Source: an uncultured Dehalococcoidia bacterium (GTDB lineage Bacteria > Chloroflexota > Dehalococcoidia > Lucifugimonadales > G958296245). Taken from it: 64,000 nucleotides of DNA. Positions 52,031 through 60,069 of the stretch are shown in pieces. The notes beneath the pieces are model-generated. The model was not told the origin of the DNA, did not search any database, and was given only the letters and a program-made list of their open reading frames with translations. The position numbers and the translations under genes are program-made. The stretch covers positions 1,324,777 through 1,388,776 of the forward strand of contig OY282458.1 in NCBI GenBank assembly GCA_958296245.1, read 5' to 3'. The first letter of the stretch is position 1, and every line of letters starts with the position of its first letter.

Positions 52031-53213
52031 GTGACCAGCCGCCGGCTTGCCTGGGTCGGTGTCGCCGCAGCCATCCTGGCGGGGGGCGCTGGTGCTGATC
52101 GTCTCCGCGTTGACGGGCGGAGGACCCGGTCCGGGGGGCGGACAGCCTGACGGGGCAATCTCCGGTGAGGAGACGTCATCCGAAACGGTTTCTACGGGGC
52201 CGTCACGTGTCCAGACGCCTGAGCCGACCCCGGTCGCGGCCATCCCCTCGCGGGACGAGGCTTTCCTCGAGGAGGAGGACGAGGTCGTACTCACCGACGC
52301 CCTGGGCGGACCTGCGATAGACCCGACGGTGGCAGAGCTGTTCCCGGACCTGGCCCGGGTGCTGGGCAAGGACGACATACTCCCGATCTACAACCCCATC
52401 CTGGTCACTGCGCGGGAGTCCGGCTTGGAGGACGGCGACCACGTGATGGGGCTGGCGATAGGCGGTGAGGCCAGGGCCTACCCGGTCAGGGAGCTCTTCT
52501 CGCGGGAGATGGTCAACGACGAGGTGGCCGGCGTCCCGGTGCTCGTCACGTGGTGACCGATCTGCAACACCGGTCTCGTGCATGACCGGCGGATCGAAGG
52601 CAAAGCCCACGTATTCGGCAACTTCGGAAAGCTGTATCTGAACGCCATGACCTGGTGGGACCACGAGACCGGCAGCGTCTGGTCGCAGCCCTTAGGCAGG
52701 GCCCTCAAGGGCCCTTACAAGGGCACGCAGCTAGAGATGATTCCAGTGGCCGTCATGCCTTGGGCGTCCTGGAGAGAAGAGCATCCCGACACCCTCGTGC
52801 TGAAGGTGGACACCCGATTCAACGTGGCCTACGACCCGTTCGAGTACGACCTGGACATCTACGTCATCGGCGTCTCCCTGGGTGAGGACGCCAAGGCGTA
52901 CCCGTGGCTGAAGGTCAGCGCAGAGGGTGCGGTGAACGACCGCTTGGGCGGCGTGCCGCTGCTGATCTACGCCAACCCTGAATCGAGGGCCGCGCACGTC
53001 TACGTCAGGCTCGCCGGGGATAGGGAGCTCGAGTTCGCCTGGCGCGGCGGCGCGCTCATTGACGTGGAGACCGGGTCGACCTGGGACCCCGGAAGCGGGC
53101 GGGCAGTCGAGGGAGAGCTTCGCGGCGAGGTATTGAAGCAGGTGCCCTACGCAACGGCCTTCGATTGGGCATGGGCGGACTTCTACCCGGAAACGGCGGT
53201 CTACGGCAGGTAG
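52031..53213 (+). CDS. DUF3179 protein, candidate selenoprotein with UGA at the conserved Cys
   Basis: Two open segments (52047-52556 and 52557-53213) lie in one frame and are separated only by TGA 52554-52556. Around it the protein reads VPVLVTW-UGA-PICNTGLVHDR, where DUF3179 proteins carry CPxC. The homology continues unbroken (GNFGKLYLNAMTWWD, SVWSQPLGRAL, HPDTLVL). A hairpin follows the UGA. The best start, GTG 52031 after GGAGG, is in another frame: an extra G in the G6 run at 52081-52086 must be removed to join it to the gene, giving a good membrane anchor. TTG 52047 is in frame already. UGA may be selenocysteine or a nonsense mutation; two anomalies raise the chance of error. Confidence 0.7.
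52554..52556 (+). other. In-frame UGA, candidate selenocysteine codon
   Basis: TGA stands at the first Cys of the family's CPxC motif; the second Cys (in PICN) is retained, which would give a redox-type UxxC. Both flanks stay in the same frame and homologous. Selenocysteine needs selA, selB, selC and selD, none of which is in the window. Confidence 0.6.
52558..52596 (+). promoter_or_regulatory. SECIS-like hairpin downstream of the UGA
   Basis: The perfect 6-bp stem CCGGTC (52570-52575) with GACCGG (52584-52589) closes an 8-nt loop TCGTGCAT. An outer 5-bp stem (CGATC 52558-52562 with GATCG 52592-52596) extends it. The apical loop begins 19 nt after the UGA, inside the range of bacterial SECIS elements. 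The usual G in the first two loop positions is absent (G is third), so the match is incomplete. Confidence 0.45.
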
Positions 53214-53274
53214 CGCCTACGCCTCCCGTTGCGCCTTCAAGCCGTGGGGGCGCGGCCCAAGCTGCAGGGCAGGC

Positions 53275-54207
53275 TCAATCCTCCATTTTTACGGGATTGC
53301 GGAGGATGCCTATACCCTCTACTTCCGCCTCCATCACGTCCCCCGGCTTGACCGGCTCTACGGAGCCGACGTCTCCGGTCGCGATAATGTCGCCGGGGCG
53401 CAGGGTGTGCCACTTCGAGATCTCCGACAGCATGTCCAGTATCCGGAACCTCATGGACCTCGTTGAGCCGTCCTGGACCTGTCTGCCGTTGATTCGGAAC
53501 TTCAACCCCACGCTCTGCGGGTCGGCCACCTGGTCCTTAGGCACGATCCACGGGCCGACGGGAGCGCTGGTGTCGAACACCTTGGGTGTTGGGCCAAGCT
53601 GAGAGTGGAGGCCCCTCAGCGTTACGTCGTTTAGGATCGTGTATCCCCAAACGTGGTCCCAAGTCTTATCCGCAGGTATGCTGCGCCCCTCCTTGCCTAT
53701 TACCACCGTGAGCTCAGTGCCGTAGACCATGGGGCCGTCGTGGTGCTTGGGCACGACCACGTAGTCGTCGGGGCCTACCACCACCTGGGTCATCTTATAG
53801 AAGAGGCCGAACCTGTCCGGGACCTCGTCGCCCCGTATCGTCAGGTGGCTCTCGAACGTGTCTCCGAGGCAGATGACCTTGGTGGAATCGGGCAGTATGG
53901 GCGCGCGAAGCCTCACGTCCCGGGCGTCGTGCGTGAGCGGCTCCCCGCCGGGGCCCTTCTTGATGCCGTTTGACTTTACGAATCCGATGGCGTCCCTGGC
54001 CGCTTGGATGGCCGCGTTGCCTCCCCTGATGAAGCCGCCCAGATCGTGCGGCGTAAAATTGTTCGCCAGCCGGTAGGCGTCAGGGGTGTTCTTCTGGGAC
54101 GCGAGCTGTTGGACGCAGCAGTAGTTCACGTCGTATACGACGTTCCCGTCGACGCTGCCGACCCTGTCCGTACCCGCGTTGTAGATGCATATCCTCAGTT
54201 CTTGCAT
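53275..54207 (-). CDS. Fumarylacetoacetate hydrolase-family protein
   Basis: 310 residues. The C-terminal FAH domain (about 95-310) has KVICLGDTFESH, the metal and catalytic region GPMVYGTELTVVIGKEG, YTILNDVTLRG and PGDIIATGDVGSVEPVKPGD. These enzymes hydrolyse or decarboxylate beta-diketo acids, often late in aromatic or sugar-acid catabolism. It follows the P-loop gene after 5 bp and is probably in one operon with it and the amidohydrolase. Confidence 0.9.
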   Translation of the reverse strand: MQELRICIYNAGTDRVGSVDGNVVYDVNYCCVQQLASQKNTPDAYRLANNFTPHDLGGFIRGGNAAIQAARDAIGFVKSNGIKKGPGGEPLTHDARDVRLRAPILPDSTKVICLGDTFESHLTIRGDEVPDRFGLFYKMTQVVVGPDDYVVVPKHHDGPMVYGTELTVVIGKEGRSIPADKTWDHVWGYTILNDVTLRGLHSQLGPTPKVFDTSAPVGPWIVPKDQVADPQSVGLKFRINGRQVQDGSTRSMRFRILDMLSEISKWHTLRPGDIIATGDVGSVEPVKPGDVMEAEVEGIGILRNPVKMED

Positions 54208-54212
54208 TGGCG

Positions 54213-54953
54213 CTACTGCTTCCTCTCCTTGAGTTGGCGGATCGTGAGGCGGCGCTCACGGCGTCTCACGTCATCTGCCGAAAGAAACGGCTCGATCTTC
54301 TCGGCGAACTCCGCCAGCGTCTCATCCACCCCGGCGGAAGTGGTGTCCAGAGAGAAGCGGTTCGGGATGGCGGACCGTTCGTACTCCTCGCGGAACCTGC
54401 TCGAGACGTGTTCCACGTCGGCCTCGCGCACGATCTGCCGTGGATGGGGGGATGCTTTCATCCGGCTGCGGATCGAAGCCGGCGATGCCTCCATGAGCAC
54501 TAGGACGAAGTCGGGCGCAACCTCTAGCAAGGCTCTTTCGACGGTCTTCTTAACAATGCTGCGAGCGCCGGGCTGCCCGTCCGCGCCGTAGTTGAAGTAT
54601 AGCGGCCCGTAGACCGAGTCTTCGACGTGCATGCCGATGGCGAGGTAGTCGGAGTAGAAGCCCTGCTCCTCCTCGTGTCCTTTCCTGAAGGCGCCGGGCT
54701 GTATGTGGTAGTAGAGGCTGTGGCGCTGCATCTGCTCTTTGACCTTCGGCGCCAGGGCGAGGAGGCCTTCCTGCTCGGCCTGGCTCATGAAGCTGTCGGT
54801 ATCTATGGGCCAGTGGCCGGTGACGTTGGGTATCTTCCAGTGGTCGTGGAACAAGCCAAAGTCGGCGCCCATCTCCTCGGCGCCCCACCGGTAGATCTCC
54901 TTGGCCAGGGTGGTAGTCCCCACGTACTCGCAGCCGACTAGCAGTATTCTCAT
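54213..54953 (-). CDS. P-loop nucleotide kinase-like protein with altered Walker A
   Basis: 246 residues. The N-terminal MRILLVGCEYVGTTTLA has the shape of a Walker A loop, but the Lys of GKT is Thr (residues 12-14 read GTT). Later DFVLVLMEASPASIRSRM and FREEYERSAIPNRFSLDTT suit a nucleoside or aminoglycoside kinase-like fold. ATP binding may be weakened. A 43-bp copy of its first codons remains at 57291-57333. It overlaps an amidohydrolase remnant upstream (ATGA) and precedes the FAH gene. Confidence 0.7.
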   Translation of the reverse strand: MRILLVGCEYVGTTTLAKEIYRWGAEEMGADFGLFHDHWKIPNVTGHWPIDTDSFMSQAEQEGLLALAPKVKEQMQRHSLYYHIQPGAFRKGHEEEQGFYSDYLAIGMHVEDSVYGPLYFNYGADGQPGARSIVKKTVERALLEVAPDFVLVLMEASPASIRSRMKASPHPRQIVREADVEHVSSRFREEYERSAIPNRFSLDTTSAGVDETLAEFAEKIEPFLSADDVRRRERRLTIRQLKERKQ

Positions 54954-55185
54954 GACCGTCCTTCCCGTCCTTCCCGTCCGTCCGGCAGGCCGATGACGCC
55001 GCCCGTCATGGCGGCTGCCGCGAGAGGGAGCAGGCGAGACGCCTGCGCTCCCACGTCATCGGCGCTCAGCACGTTGTCGTAGTTGCGGATCTGGTCGAGG
55101 CGCTGCCGGTAGGTGTAGTACACCATCTCGAAGGGGCGGTCGGAGCCCCCACGTCAGCCGGTCGGCGCATCCTCACCAGAAGTTT
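54950..55185 (-). pseudogene. 3' remnant of a duplicated amidohydrolase gene
   Basis: The minus strand repeats the end of the intact amidohydrolase at 57330-57500 (FEMVYYTYRQRLDQIR, then DVLSADD in the corresponding frame), with substitutions and an inserted hairpin sequence (GGAGCAGGCG-AGA-CGCCTGCGCTCC) near 55018-55050. The end, GREGRS plus TGA, overlaps the P-loop start exactly as in the intact copy. The 5' two thirds of the gene are missing. Confidence 0.75.
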
Positions 55186-55239
55186 GTTGCTATAGCCTAA
55201 ACCATATCTCAATACTATGACAATACTACCTGGAACGCC

Positions 55240-55400
55240 CTTGGTAACTGGGGGCACAGCCCCAAGACCCCCTGCCAGAGGGGAGAACCAGCAACATCAA
55301 GGGTGCGCTGGAATCCCATTACCCCCCTGCCAGAGGGAGAACCCCCTGGCCTTCCCCCTTCGGGTCTCACAGGGTCTGAACAGTTTCCGAACCAGTACCA
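55240..55400 (-). repeat. Dispersed intergenic repeat family, inverted copy
   Basis: Read on the minus strand it matches 35484-35580: AACTGTTCAGACCCTGTGAG, CCCGAAGGGGGAAG, then GGGGCTGTGCCCCCAGTTACC. It also holds an internal near-duplication of the segment GTTCTCCCxCTGGCAGGGGG. It lies between the amidohydrolase remnant and the permease gene. Confidence 0.75.
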
Positions 55401-55455
55401 GGACAGCGGGGACTTATGCCAATTCGTTTCTTCACGGCAGGCCCCTTGCGATTGC

Positions 55456-57198
55456 TCATCGCGTCCCGGGCGGGTCGATGCGGACCGTTATAACGTCGGC
55501 ATCGTGATACCGTTGGTGCCGCACGGAGGAGGTAAAGTGCGTAAGCAACCGGATCGAGAATTCAGGTCTTGATGTCGGGGCTTCCATGGCCTGGTCCTGG
55601 AGCTGCCGGATTCTGTCCTCCAGGTTCTCTGCACTCGCCGCACCTATGAACTCCAAGACCGCCACCGGGCCGTCGCTGGACGCCAGAACGAGCAATCGCC
55701 ACTTGTCTTGGTCATTCTCCCCTTGATCCGGCGGCGCCAACGTCAGGAGAGTTTCTTCCGCGACTGCGCTTACCCGGCCCGTCATCTCCGAGCCCCAGCC
55801 TTGCCGCTCCGTGAACTTGGAGATGAAGGCATTGAGCTCCGGCAATGCCTCGATGTCCAATGTCGACCGGAAACGCATACGCCGCGAGGCGGTGAGTTCC
55901 ATAAACAGATTCAGGACTATCACGGTGAGCCCTCCGGCTGTCATGCCGCTTCGGAGCAGGCTTTCATACACCGGGTGAAGCTCTGGCAGGGCGTACAGCC
56001 GAAACTCGAAAGCCGCGCCGATTAGGACGGAGACTCCCACAATCACAACCTTTCGCCTGTCGAGACCGTCTTGGACAACGGTGCGCGCGCCCTCGGAAAA
56101 CATGACTGCGGCTACCGCGATGATGAATCCCGTCATGACGGGGCTGGGGATGCTGGCAAACAGGCCCGACACCTTGGGCAGGAACGCCAGCATGATGAAC
56201 GCTCCGGCGACCCAGTACCCAATTTTGCGCGAAGCGACTCCGGTGATCTGGACGAACGAGACCATGGTCAAAGCCCCGATGTTGGGCGCCGCTCCGGCAA
56301 GGCCGGCTATCAGATTGCCCGCGCCGGCGGTTGAGATTGACCGCTGCACTTCTCGGAAATCGACCGCGCGGGGCCGGCGCCATGAGCTCTGATGCAGGCT
56401 GATGAAAGTGCCGCCAGTCTGAAGGGAGATGATCACGCTGAGGAACAGGAACGCCGGAACAAGGGACCAGAAGGAGGCGCCGAAGTCCAGCCCGTTCACC
56501 AGCGGCCAAGCGTCGAGGGGAACCCCCAGCCAGGAAGCCTGCGCCAATACACCAAGGTCGTATATGCCCATAGCCGCCGCAGCTGCGCATCCGGCGGCTA
56601 CACCGCACAACGGCGCCCAGAGACGCAGCATATCCGAGCCCCGGAGGGTTATCGCGACAATGACGGCAAGTGTCGTCAGAGCCGCCACCGGCACGGGCCA
56701 CGGGGAGGACACCGGCTCTTCGCTCAGCAGATTGGACATTACAGAAGCCAAGGAGAGCGCAATTAGCATCATCATCGTGCCGTACACCGTTGGCGTGATG
56801 ATCCGCCTGATGTTGAACAGCCACTTGGAGAAGACGATCTGGAATGCCGCCGAAACGAGCACCAAGGTAGTCATCGTTGCGGGCCCGCCGTCCACCAGCG
56901 CCATGATGCAGAACGGGATGGCGGCAAAAGACATGTACATGGGGAAGACGGCTCCAGTCCCGATGGGACCAAGCCGGATTGTCTGCAGCAGCGTGGACAC
57001 GCCGATCACTATCAGCGTGGCGAACACCAACCATAGCAGGAAGGCGTCACTCCCCCCCGACCCTTTGATCACGATGACGGGCCCCACCAGCGTCTCGATG
57101 GAAGCGACGATCGTGAACTGCAAGCCAACTCCCGCGACGACCAGAATAGGAGGGCTTTCGTGGGGCTCGTAGCGGGGGTTGATGGAAACAGGCGTCAC
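55456..57198 (-). CDS. NCS2 (uracil-xanthine) permease with extra C-terminal cytoplasmic domain
   Basis: 580 residues. Residues about 20-420 form the NCS2/UraA barrel with about 12-14 membrane segments; GAAPNIGALTMVSFVQITGVASRKIG is the conserved region around TM9-10. Residues about 430-580 add a soluble domain (FTERQGWGSEMTGRVSAVAEETLL, then LLVLASSDGPVAVLEFIG) that resembles a GHKL/RsbW-type ATP-binding domain by its helix with EE and strand pattern. NCS2 permeases normally end near 430-480. The added domain may regulate transport. Transport substrate (purine or pyrimidine base) is inferred from the family. Confidence 0.85.
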   Translation of the reverse strand: MTPVSINPRYEPHESPPILVVAGVGLQFTIVASIETLVGPVIVIKGSGGSDAFLLWLVFATLIVIGVSTLLQTIRLGPIGTGAVFPMYMSFAAIPFCIMALVDGGPATMTTLVLVSAAFQIVFSKWLFNIRRIITPTVYGTMMMLIALSLASVMSNLLSEEPVSSPWPVPVAALTTLAVIVAITLRGSDMLRLWAPLCGVAAGCAAAAAMGIYDLGVLAQASWLGVPLDAWPLVNGLDFGASFWSLVPAFLFLSVIISLQTGGTFISLHQSSWRRPRAVDFREVQRSISTAGAGNLIAGLAGAAPNIGALTMVSFVQITGVASRKIGYWVAGAFIMLAFLPKVSGLFASIPSPVMTGFIIAVAAVMFSEGARTVVQDGLDRRKVVIVGVSVLIGAAFEFRLYALPELHPVYESLLRSGMTAGGLTVIVLNLFMELTASRRMRFRSTLDIEALPELNAFISKFTERQGWGSEMTGRVSAVAEETLLTLAPPDQGENDQDKWRLLVLASSDGPVAVLEFIGAASAENLEDRIRQLQDQAMEAPTSRPEFSIRLLTHFTSSVRHQRYHDADVITVRIDPPGTR

Positions 57199-57224
57199 TG
57201 TTAAGACCAGTCCCTTCGGTCTCG

Positions 57225-57333
57225 AGCTTTAGAGAGAGGAGGCGTGCGGCGTTGCCGCCCAGCGCCATGCGCTGCCCGTCCTCCGAAGAGTGGTAGTCCC
57301 CACGTACTCGCAGCCGACTAGCAGTATTCTCAT
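57225..57333 (-). pseudogene. Fused scars: amidohydrolase C-terminus and P-loop gene start
   Basis: On the minus strand 57333-57291 repeats the first 43 nt of the P-loop gene at 54953 (MRILLVGCEYVG), starting with the ATGA overlap to the amidohydrolase. It then changes abruptly into EDGQRMALGGNAARLLSLK, the typical end of another amidohydrolase, before the permease start. So the P-loop copy was cut and joined to a different gene's remains. Confidence 0.65.
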
Positions 57334-58460
57334 GAACGTACTTCCCGCCCGTCTGACAGGCCCATGACGCGGGCCATGTTGCCGCCCGTTATGGCGGCAA
57401 TATCATCGGCGCTCAGCACGTCGTCGTAGCTGCGGATCTGGTCGAGGCACTGCCGGTAGGTGTAATGCACCATCTCGAAGGGATGGTCGGAGCCCCACAT
57501 CAGCCGGTCAGCGCCGATACGCTCCACTAGCTTCTCCATCGCCGGCTTGAACTGCGGCATCGGGTACGGCCACCTCGCGCCGAGCGTCACCGAGAGCACA
57601 AGCTGCATGTGGAAGTTCGGGTTCTCGATGGGGGTCTCCCTGAAGAGTGCGTCGGGGAGGACCATCGCGTCGCCTTCGCGGAACATGCGCCAGCTAAACC
57701 CGTGCGTGAAGACCACCACGACATCGGGGTAGGCCTCCATCCACCGCCTCAGCACCCTCAGCTCGTTGAGGTAGGCGTCCACCGTCACCCTTCGCCAGGG
57801 GGCCAGCGTGAAGAAGACCGGGATGCCCATGGCGGACACGGCGTCCCAGAAGGGCTTGAACCCGGGCGCGTCCCAGTCCTCGTACTGCTCGTAGGCGCCG
57901 AGGAACATGGGCATGAACTGGAGCGCGGAGAGCCCCTGCCGGTCGATCGCCTCGACGAGCCGGGCGATTGACTCGTCCGGCTCCACCTGCACGAGCCACG
58001 GCTCTATGAACGCCAGCCCCTGTATGCGGTCCGGGTACTGCCGCACGCAGCTTGCGACGAAGTCGTTGCCAATGCCGAGATACGCGGTCCGATGGAGCAT
58101 CGCCATATCGACCCCGGCGTAGTCCATCTCCGCGATCAGGCTGTCCGCGCAGTACTCCATGTTGGCTGCGGACGGGGGCATGAGCTGCTTGACGTACGTC
58201 TCACCGCCGGCGGTCCATTCGAAGCGGCCGTTGGCCGAGGTGAGGGTGGCGTCCTTGATGGCGTCGAATGTCCAACCCTTCGACGTGTCGGCCAGGGCTC
58301 CGGTGTCGGCTGGGGCGCGGTCTCGCTTACGCCAAGGCTGCCGGGTATGCCCCATCCCCGCGACCGCAAGCTGGACGTGGCGCTGGAACTCGGCGCGATC
58401 AGCGAAGCCCCCTCGGCCCTGCAGGTCGGGGAAGCAGTAGGCATGACCATCGTATATCAT
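57330..58460 (-). CDS. Amidohydrolase 2-family protein
   Basis: 376 residues, TIM-barrel metal hydrolase or decarboxylase. IYDGHAYCFPDL at the start takes the place of HxH, with DMAMLHRTAYL, GLAFIEPW, SALQFMPMF, VVVFTHGFSW and LMWGSDHPFEMVHY near the end. The WGSDxP motif is typical of ACMSD/amidohydrolase 2 enzymes acting on aromatic acids or lactones. The first metal motif is weak (DGHAY), so activity is uncertain. Its stop overlaps a remnant of the P-loop gene; an older copy of this pair survives as a remnant at 54950-55185. Confidence 0.85.
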   Translation of the reverse strand: MIYDGHAYCFPDLQGRGGFADRAEFQRHVQLAVAGMGHTRQPWRKRDRAPADTGALADTSKGWTFDAIKDATLTSANGRFEWTAGGETYVKQLMPPSAANMEYCADSLIAEMDYAGVDMAMLHRTAYLGIGNDFVASCVRQYPDRIQGLAFIEPWLVQVEPDESIARLVEAIDRQGLSALQFMPMFLGAYEQYEDWDAPGFKPFWDAVSAMGIPVFFTLAPWRRVTVDAYLNELRVLRRWMEAYPDVVVVFTHGFSWRMFREGDAMVLPDALFRETPIENPNFHMQLVLSVTLGARWPYPMPQFKPAMEKLVERIGADRLMWGSDHPFEMVHYTYRQCLDQIRSYDDVLSADDIAAITGGNMARVMGLSDGREVRS

Positions 58461-58706
58461 GCAATCCCCCGGCGGCGAACCGCCGTGAGCGAGTCTAGCA
58501 GCGGGTCGCCTAGTGCGTCAATTGAACTCAAGACCATGCCCTCAAGCCCCGCCGCGCTTCCTCAACGTCATCCAACTGGGCCATGATACGGCCCGGGGCC
58601 TCGGCGTCCCCGCGGAGCGGGTGCGCTTCACCGCACCACCTTTGGCGGGCGGCCCGTTCTTCGTATCCTGATCTACTGGAACGCGCTTCATCATTGGGAG
58701 GCATAC

Positions 58707-59465
58707 GTGATCTCCGGCACCCCCGCCCGCCAACCCTCGCCCGCACCTGCGCCGGATGGCTATGCCCGTATGGCCGGTGTCTTTCTGTTGCTCACGACCG
58801 CTGCAATGGTCGTCATGCTGGTGGCGCGCGTCGCGGGCGACGCCGACCAAGCGACTCTGATTGAATCGATGCGCGCTATCGCAGAGGCAAGAGGCATCTA
58901 CGCAGCGGGCGGCGCCGCCCGGTTCATCTCGGGAATGACTCTGTTGGCCGCAGCGTGGAGCCTGTCTAGGACCTGGATCATCCGGGATCGCCTGGCAACC
59001 CCGCTCGCGCCGTATCTACTCGCCGCGTCCGGCATTCTCACGGCAGCTTCAGGAGCGTGCGCCGTCCTGTTGGCGGCGTACCATCTGCCCGATTCGGCTA
59101 TTCCGGACGGCCTGACCGTTGCCATACCGGCGTCAGTAGAGGCTACGTCAACCCTTCGCTGGCTCACCGGCAAGATCGGATTCGTGGCCGCCGGCGCCGG
59201 ACTCGTCGCCGCCGCCTGGCATCAGTGGCGGGCCGGAGGGACCCTGAGGAAGGTCTCACTCGTGACTGCTGCCATAGGCATGGCGATGCAGCTCATATGG
59301 ATCGACGCCGCGACGACCATGCACCAAATAGTGGGCGCCGCATTCTTCCTCTGGCTGATTGCCGTAGGAACGATTCTTACGACGGGCCGCGTCGATTCAG
59401 CGTACCGTTTCAAGTGCTACAATATGGACCCAACGACAAACTTCCAGGAGGGCGATAAATGCTGA
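58707..59465 (+). CDS. Hypothetical multi-pass membrane protein
   Basis: 252 residues with about six hydrophobic segments, starting with YARMAGVFLLLTTAAMVVML. The length and pattern resemble DUF4386-type membrane proteins, but I cannot assign a family. The last residues (PTTNFQEGDKC) overlap the ferritin start by 7 nt, and the real end of the gene carries the ferritin ribosome site. Function unknown. Confidence 0.65.
   Translation: MISGTPARQPSPAPAPDGYARMAGVFLLLTTAAMVVMLVARVAGDADQATLIESMRAIAEARGIYAAGGAARFISGMTLLAAAWSLSRTWIIRDRLATPLAPYLLAASGILTAASGACAVLLAAYHLPDSAIPDGLTVAIPASVEATSTLRWLTGKIGFVAAGAGLVAAAWHQWRAGGTLRKVSLVTAAIGMAMQLIWIDAATTMHQIVGAAFFLWLIAVGTILTTGRVDSAYRFKCYNMDPTTNFQEGDKC
59415..59423 (+). 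promoter_or_regulatory. Putative extended -10 promoter of ferritin
   Basis: TGCTACAAT lies about 36 nt before ATG 59459, inside the end of the membrane protein gene. It gives ferritin its own transcript. The -35 region is weak, and no iron-regulator box was recognised. Confidence 0.35.
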
Positions 59466-59953
59466 GCGCCAAGCTCGAAAGTGCTCTCAATAATCAGATG
59501 AACAGCGAGCTCTACTCGGCTAACCTCTACCTGTCGATATCCGCCTACTTCGAATCGGAGAACCTGAGGGGATTCGCACACTGGATGCGCATACAGCACC
59601 AGGAGGAGATCTCCCACGCCATGCGTCTCTTCACCTACATCAACGACCGGAACGGCCGCGCCGTCGTGCAGGCTATCGACCAGCCCCCAGTCGAGTTCGA
59701 ATCGGTGCAGGCGGCTATGGATATGGTCTTGGAGCAGGAGAAACGAGTGACCGGGATGATAGAGGACCTCTACAGGGAAGCCCAGTCCCACAAGGACTAC
59801 GCGACCCACGTGCTCTTGGAGTGGTTCATCCAAGAGCAGGTCGAGGAGGAGAAGTCGGCCATCGAGATCATAGAGGACCTGAAGCTCATAGGCGGCGATG
59901 GGACCGGTCTCCTCATCCTAGACGCCCGAATGGCGGAGCGCAGCGGCGACTAG
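59459..59953 (+). CDS. Ferritin
   Basis: 164 residues, four-helix ferritin (not heme-binding bacterioferritin). The ferroxidase ligands fall in NNQMNSELYSANLYLS (Glu17, Tyr24), HQEEISHAMR (Glu50 and His53) and EWFIQEQVEEE (Glu about 127-130). Ferritin oxidises Fe(II) and stores it as a mineral core. AGGAGGG lies 8 nt before the ATG. Context gives no partner; the nearest transport genes are unrelated. Confidence 0.95.
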   Translation: MLSAKLESALNNQMNSELYSANLYLSISAYFESENLRGFAHWMRIQHQEEISHAMRLFTYINDRNGRAVVQAIDQPPVEFESVQAAMDMVLEQEKRVTGMIEDLYREAQSHKDYATHVLLEWFIQEQVEEEKSAIEIIEDLKLIGGDGTGLLILDARMAERSGD

Positions 59954-60050
59954 CAGGCTGTGGAATACGGGGGGTGCAGGGTAGGGGCCGCGCCCCCTGT
60001 GCTGAGGCGTGGGCAGGATGATCAGGAAGGATTCCTCCGCAGCCCTGCCG
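59951..60050. repeat. Imperfect inverted repeat after ferritin
   Basis: AGCAGGCTGTGGAAT at 59951-59965 can pair with GATTCCTCCGCAGCCCTGC at about 60030-60048, with mismatches. The sequence GGAAGGATTCCTCCGCAGCC resembles CGGAAGCGTTCTTCCGCAGCC at 13241-13260. It may act as a terminator between the convergent ferritin and glycosidase genes. Confidence 0.5.
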
Positions 60051-60069
60051 GGCTTGGGATGGAGCCCCG

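Noticed and set aside
54955-55257. Small reverse frame 55066-55257 as a gene
   Set aside because: It reads through the amidohydrolase remnant in a shifted frame; the homologous frame shows that it is a pseudogene.
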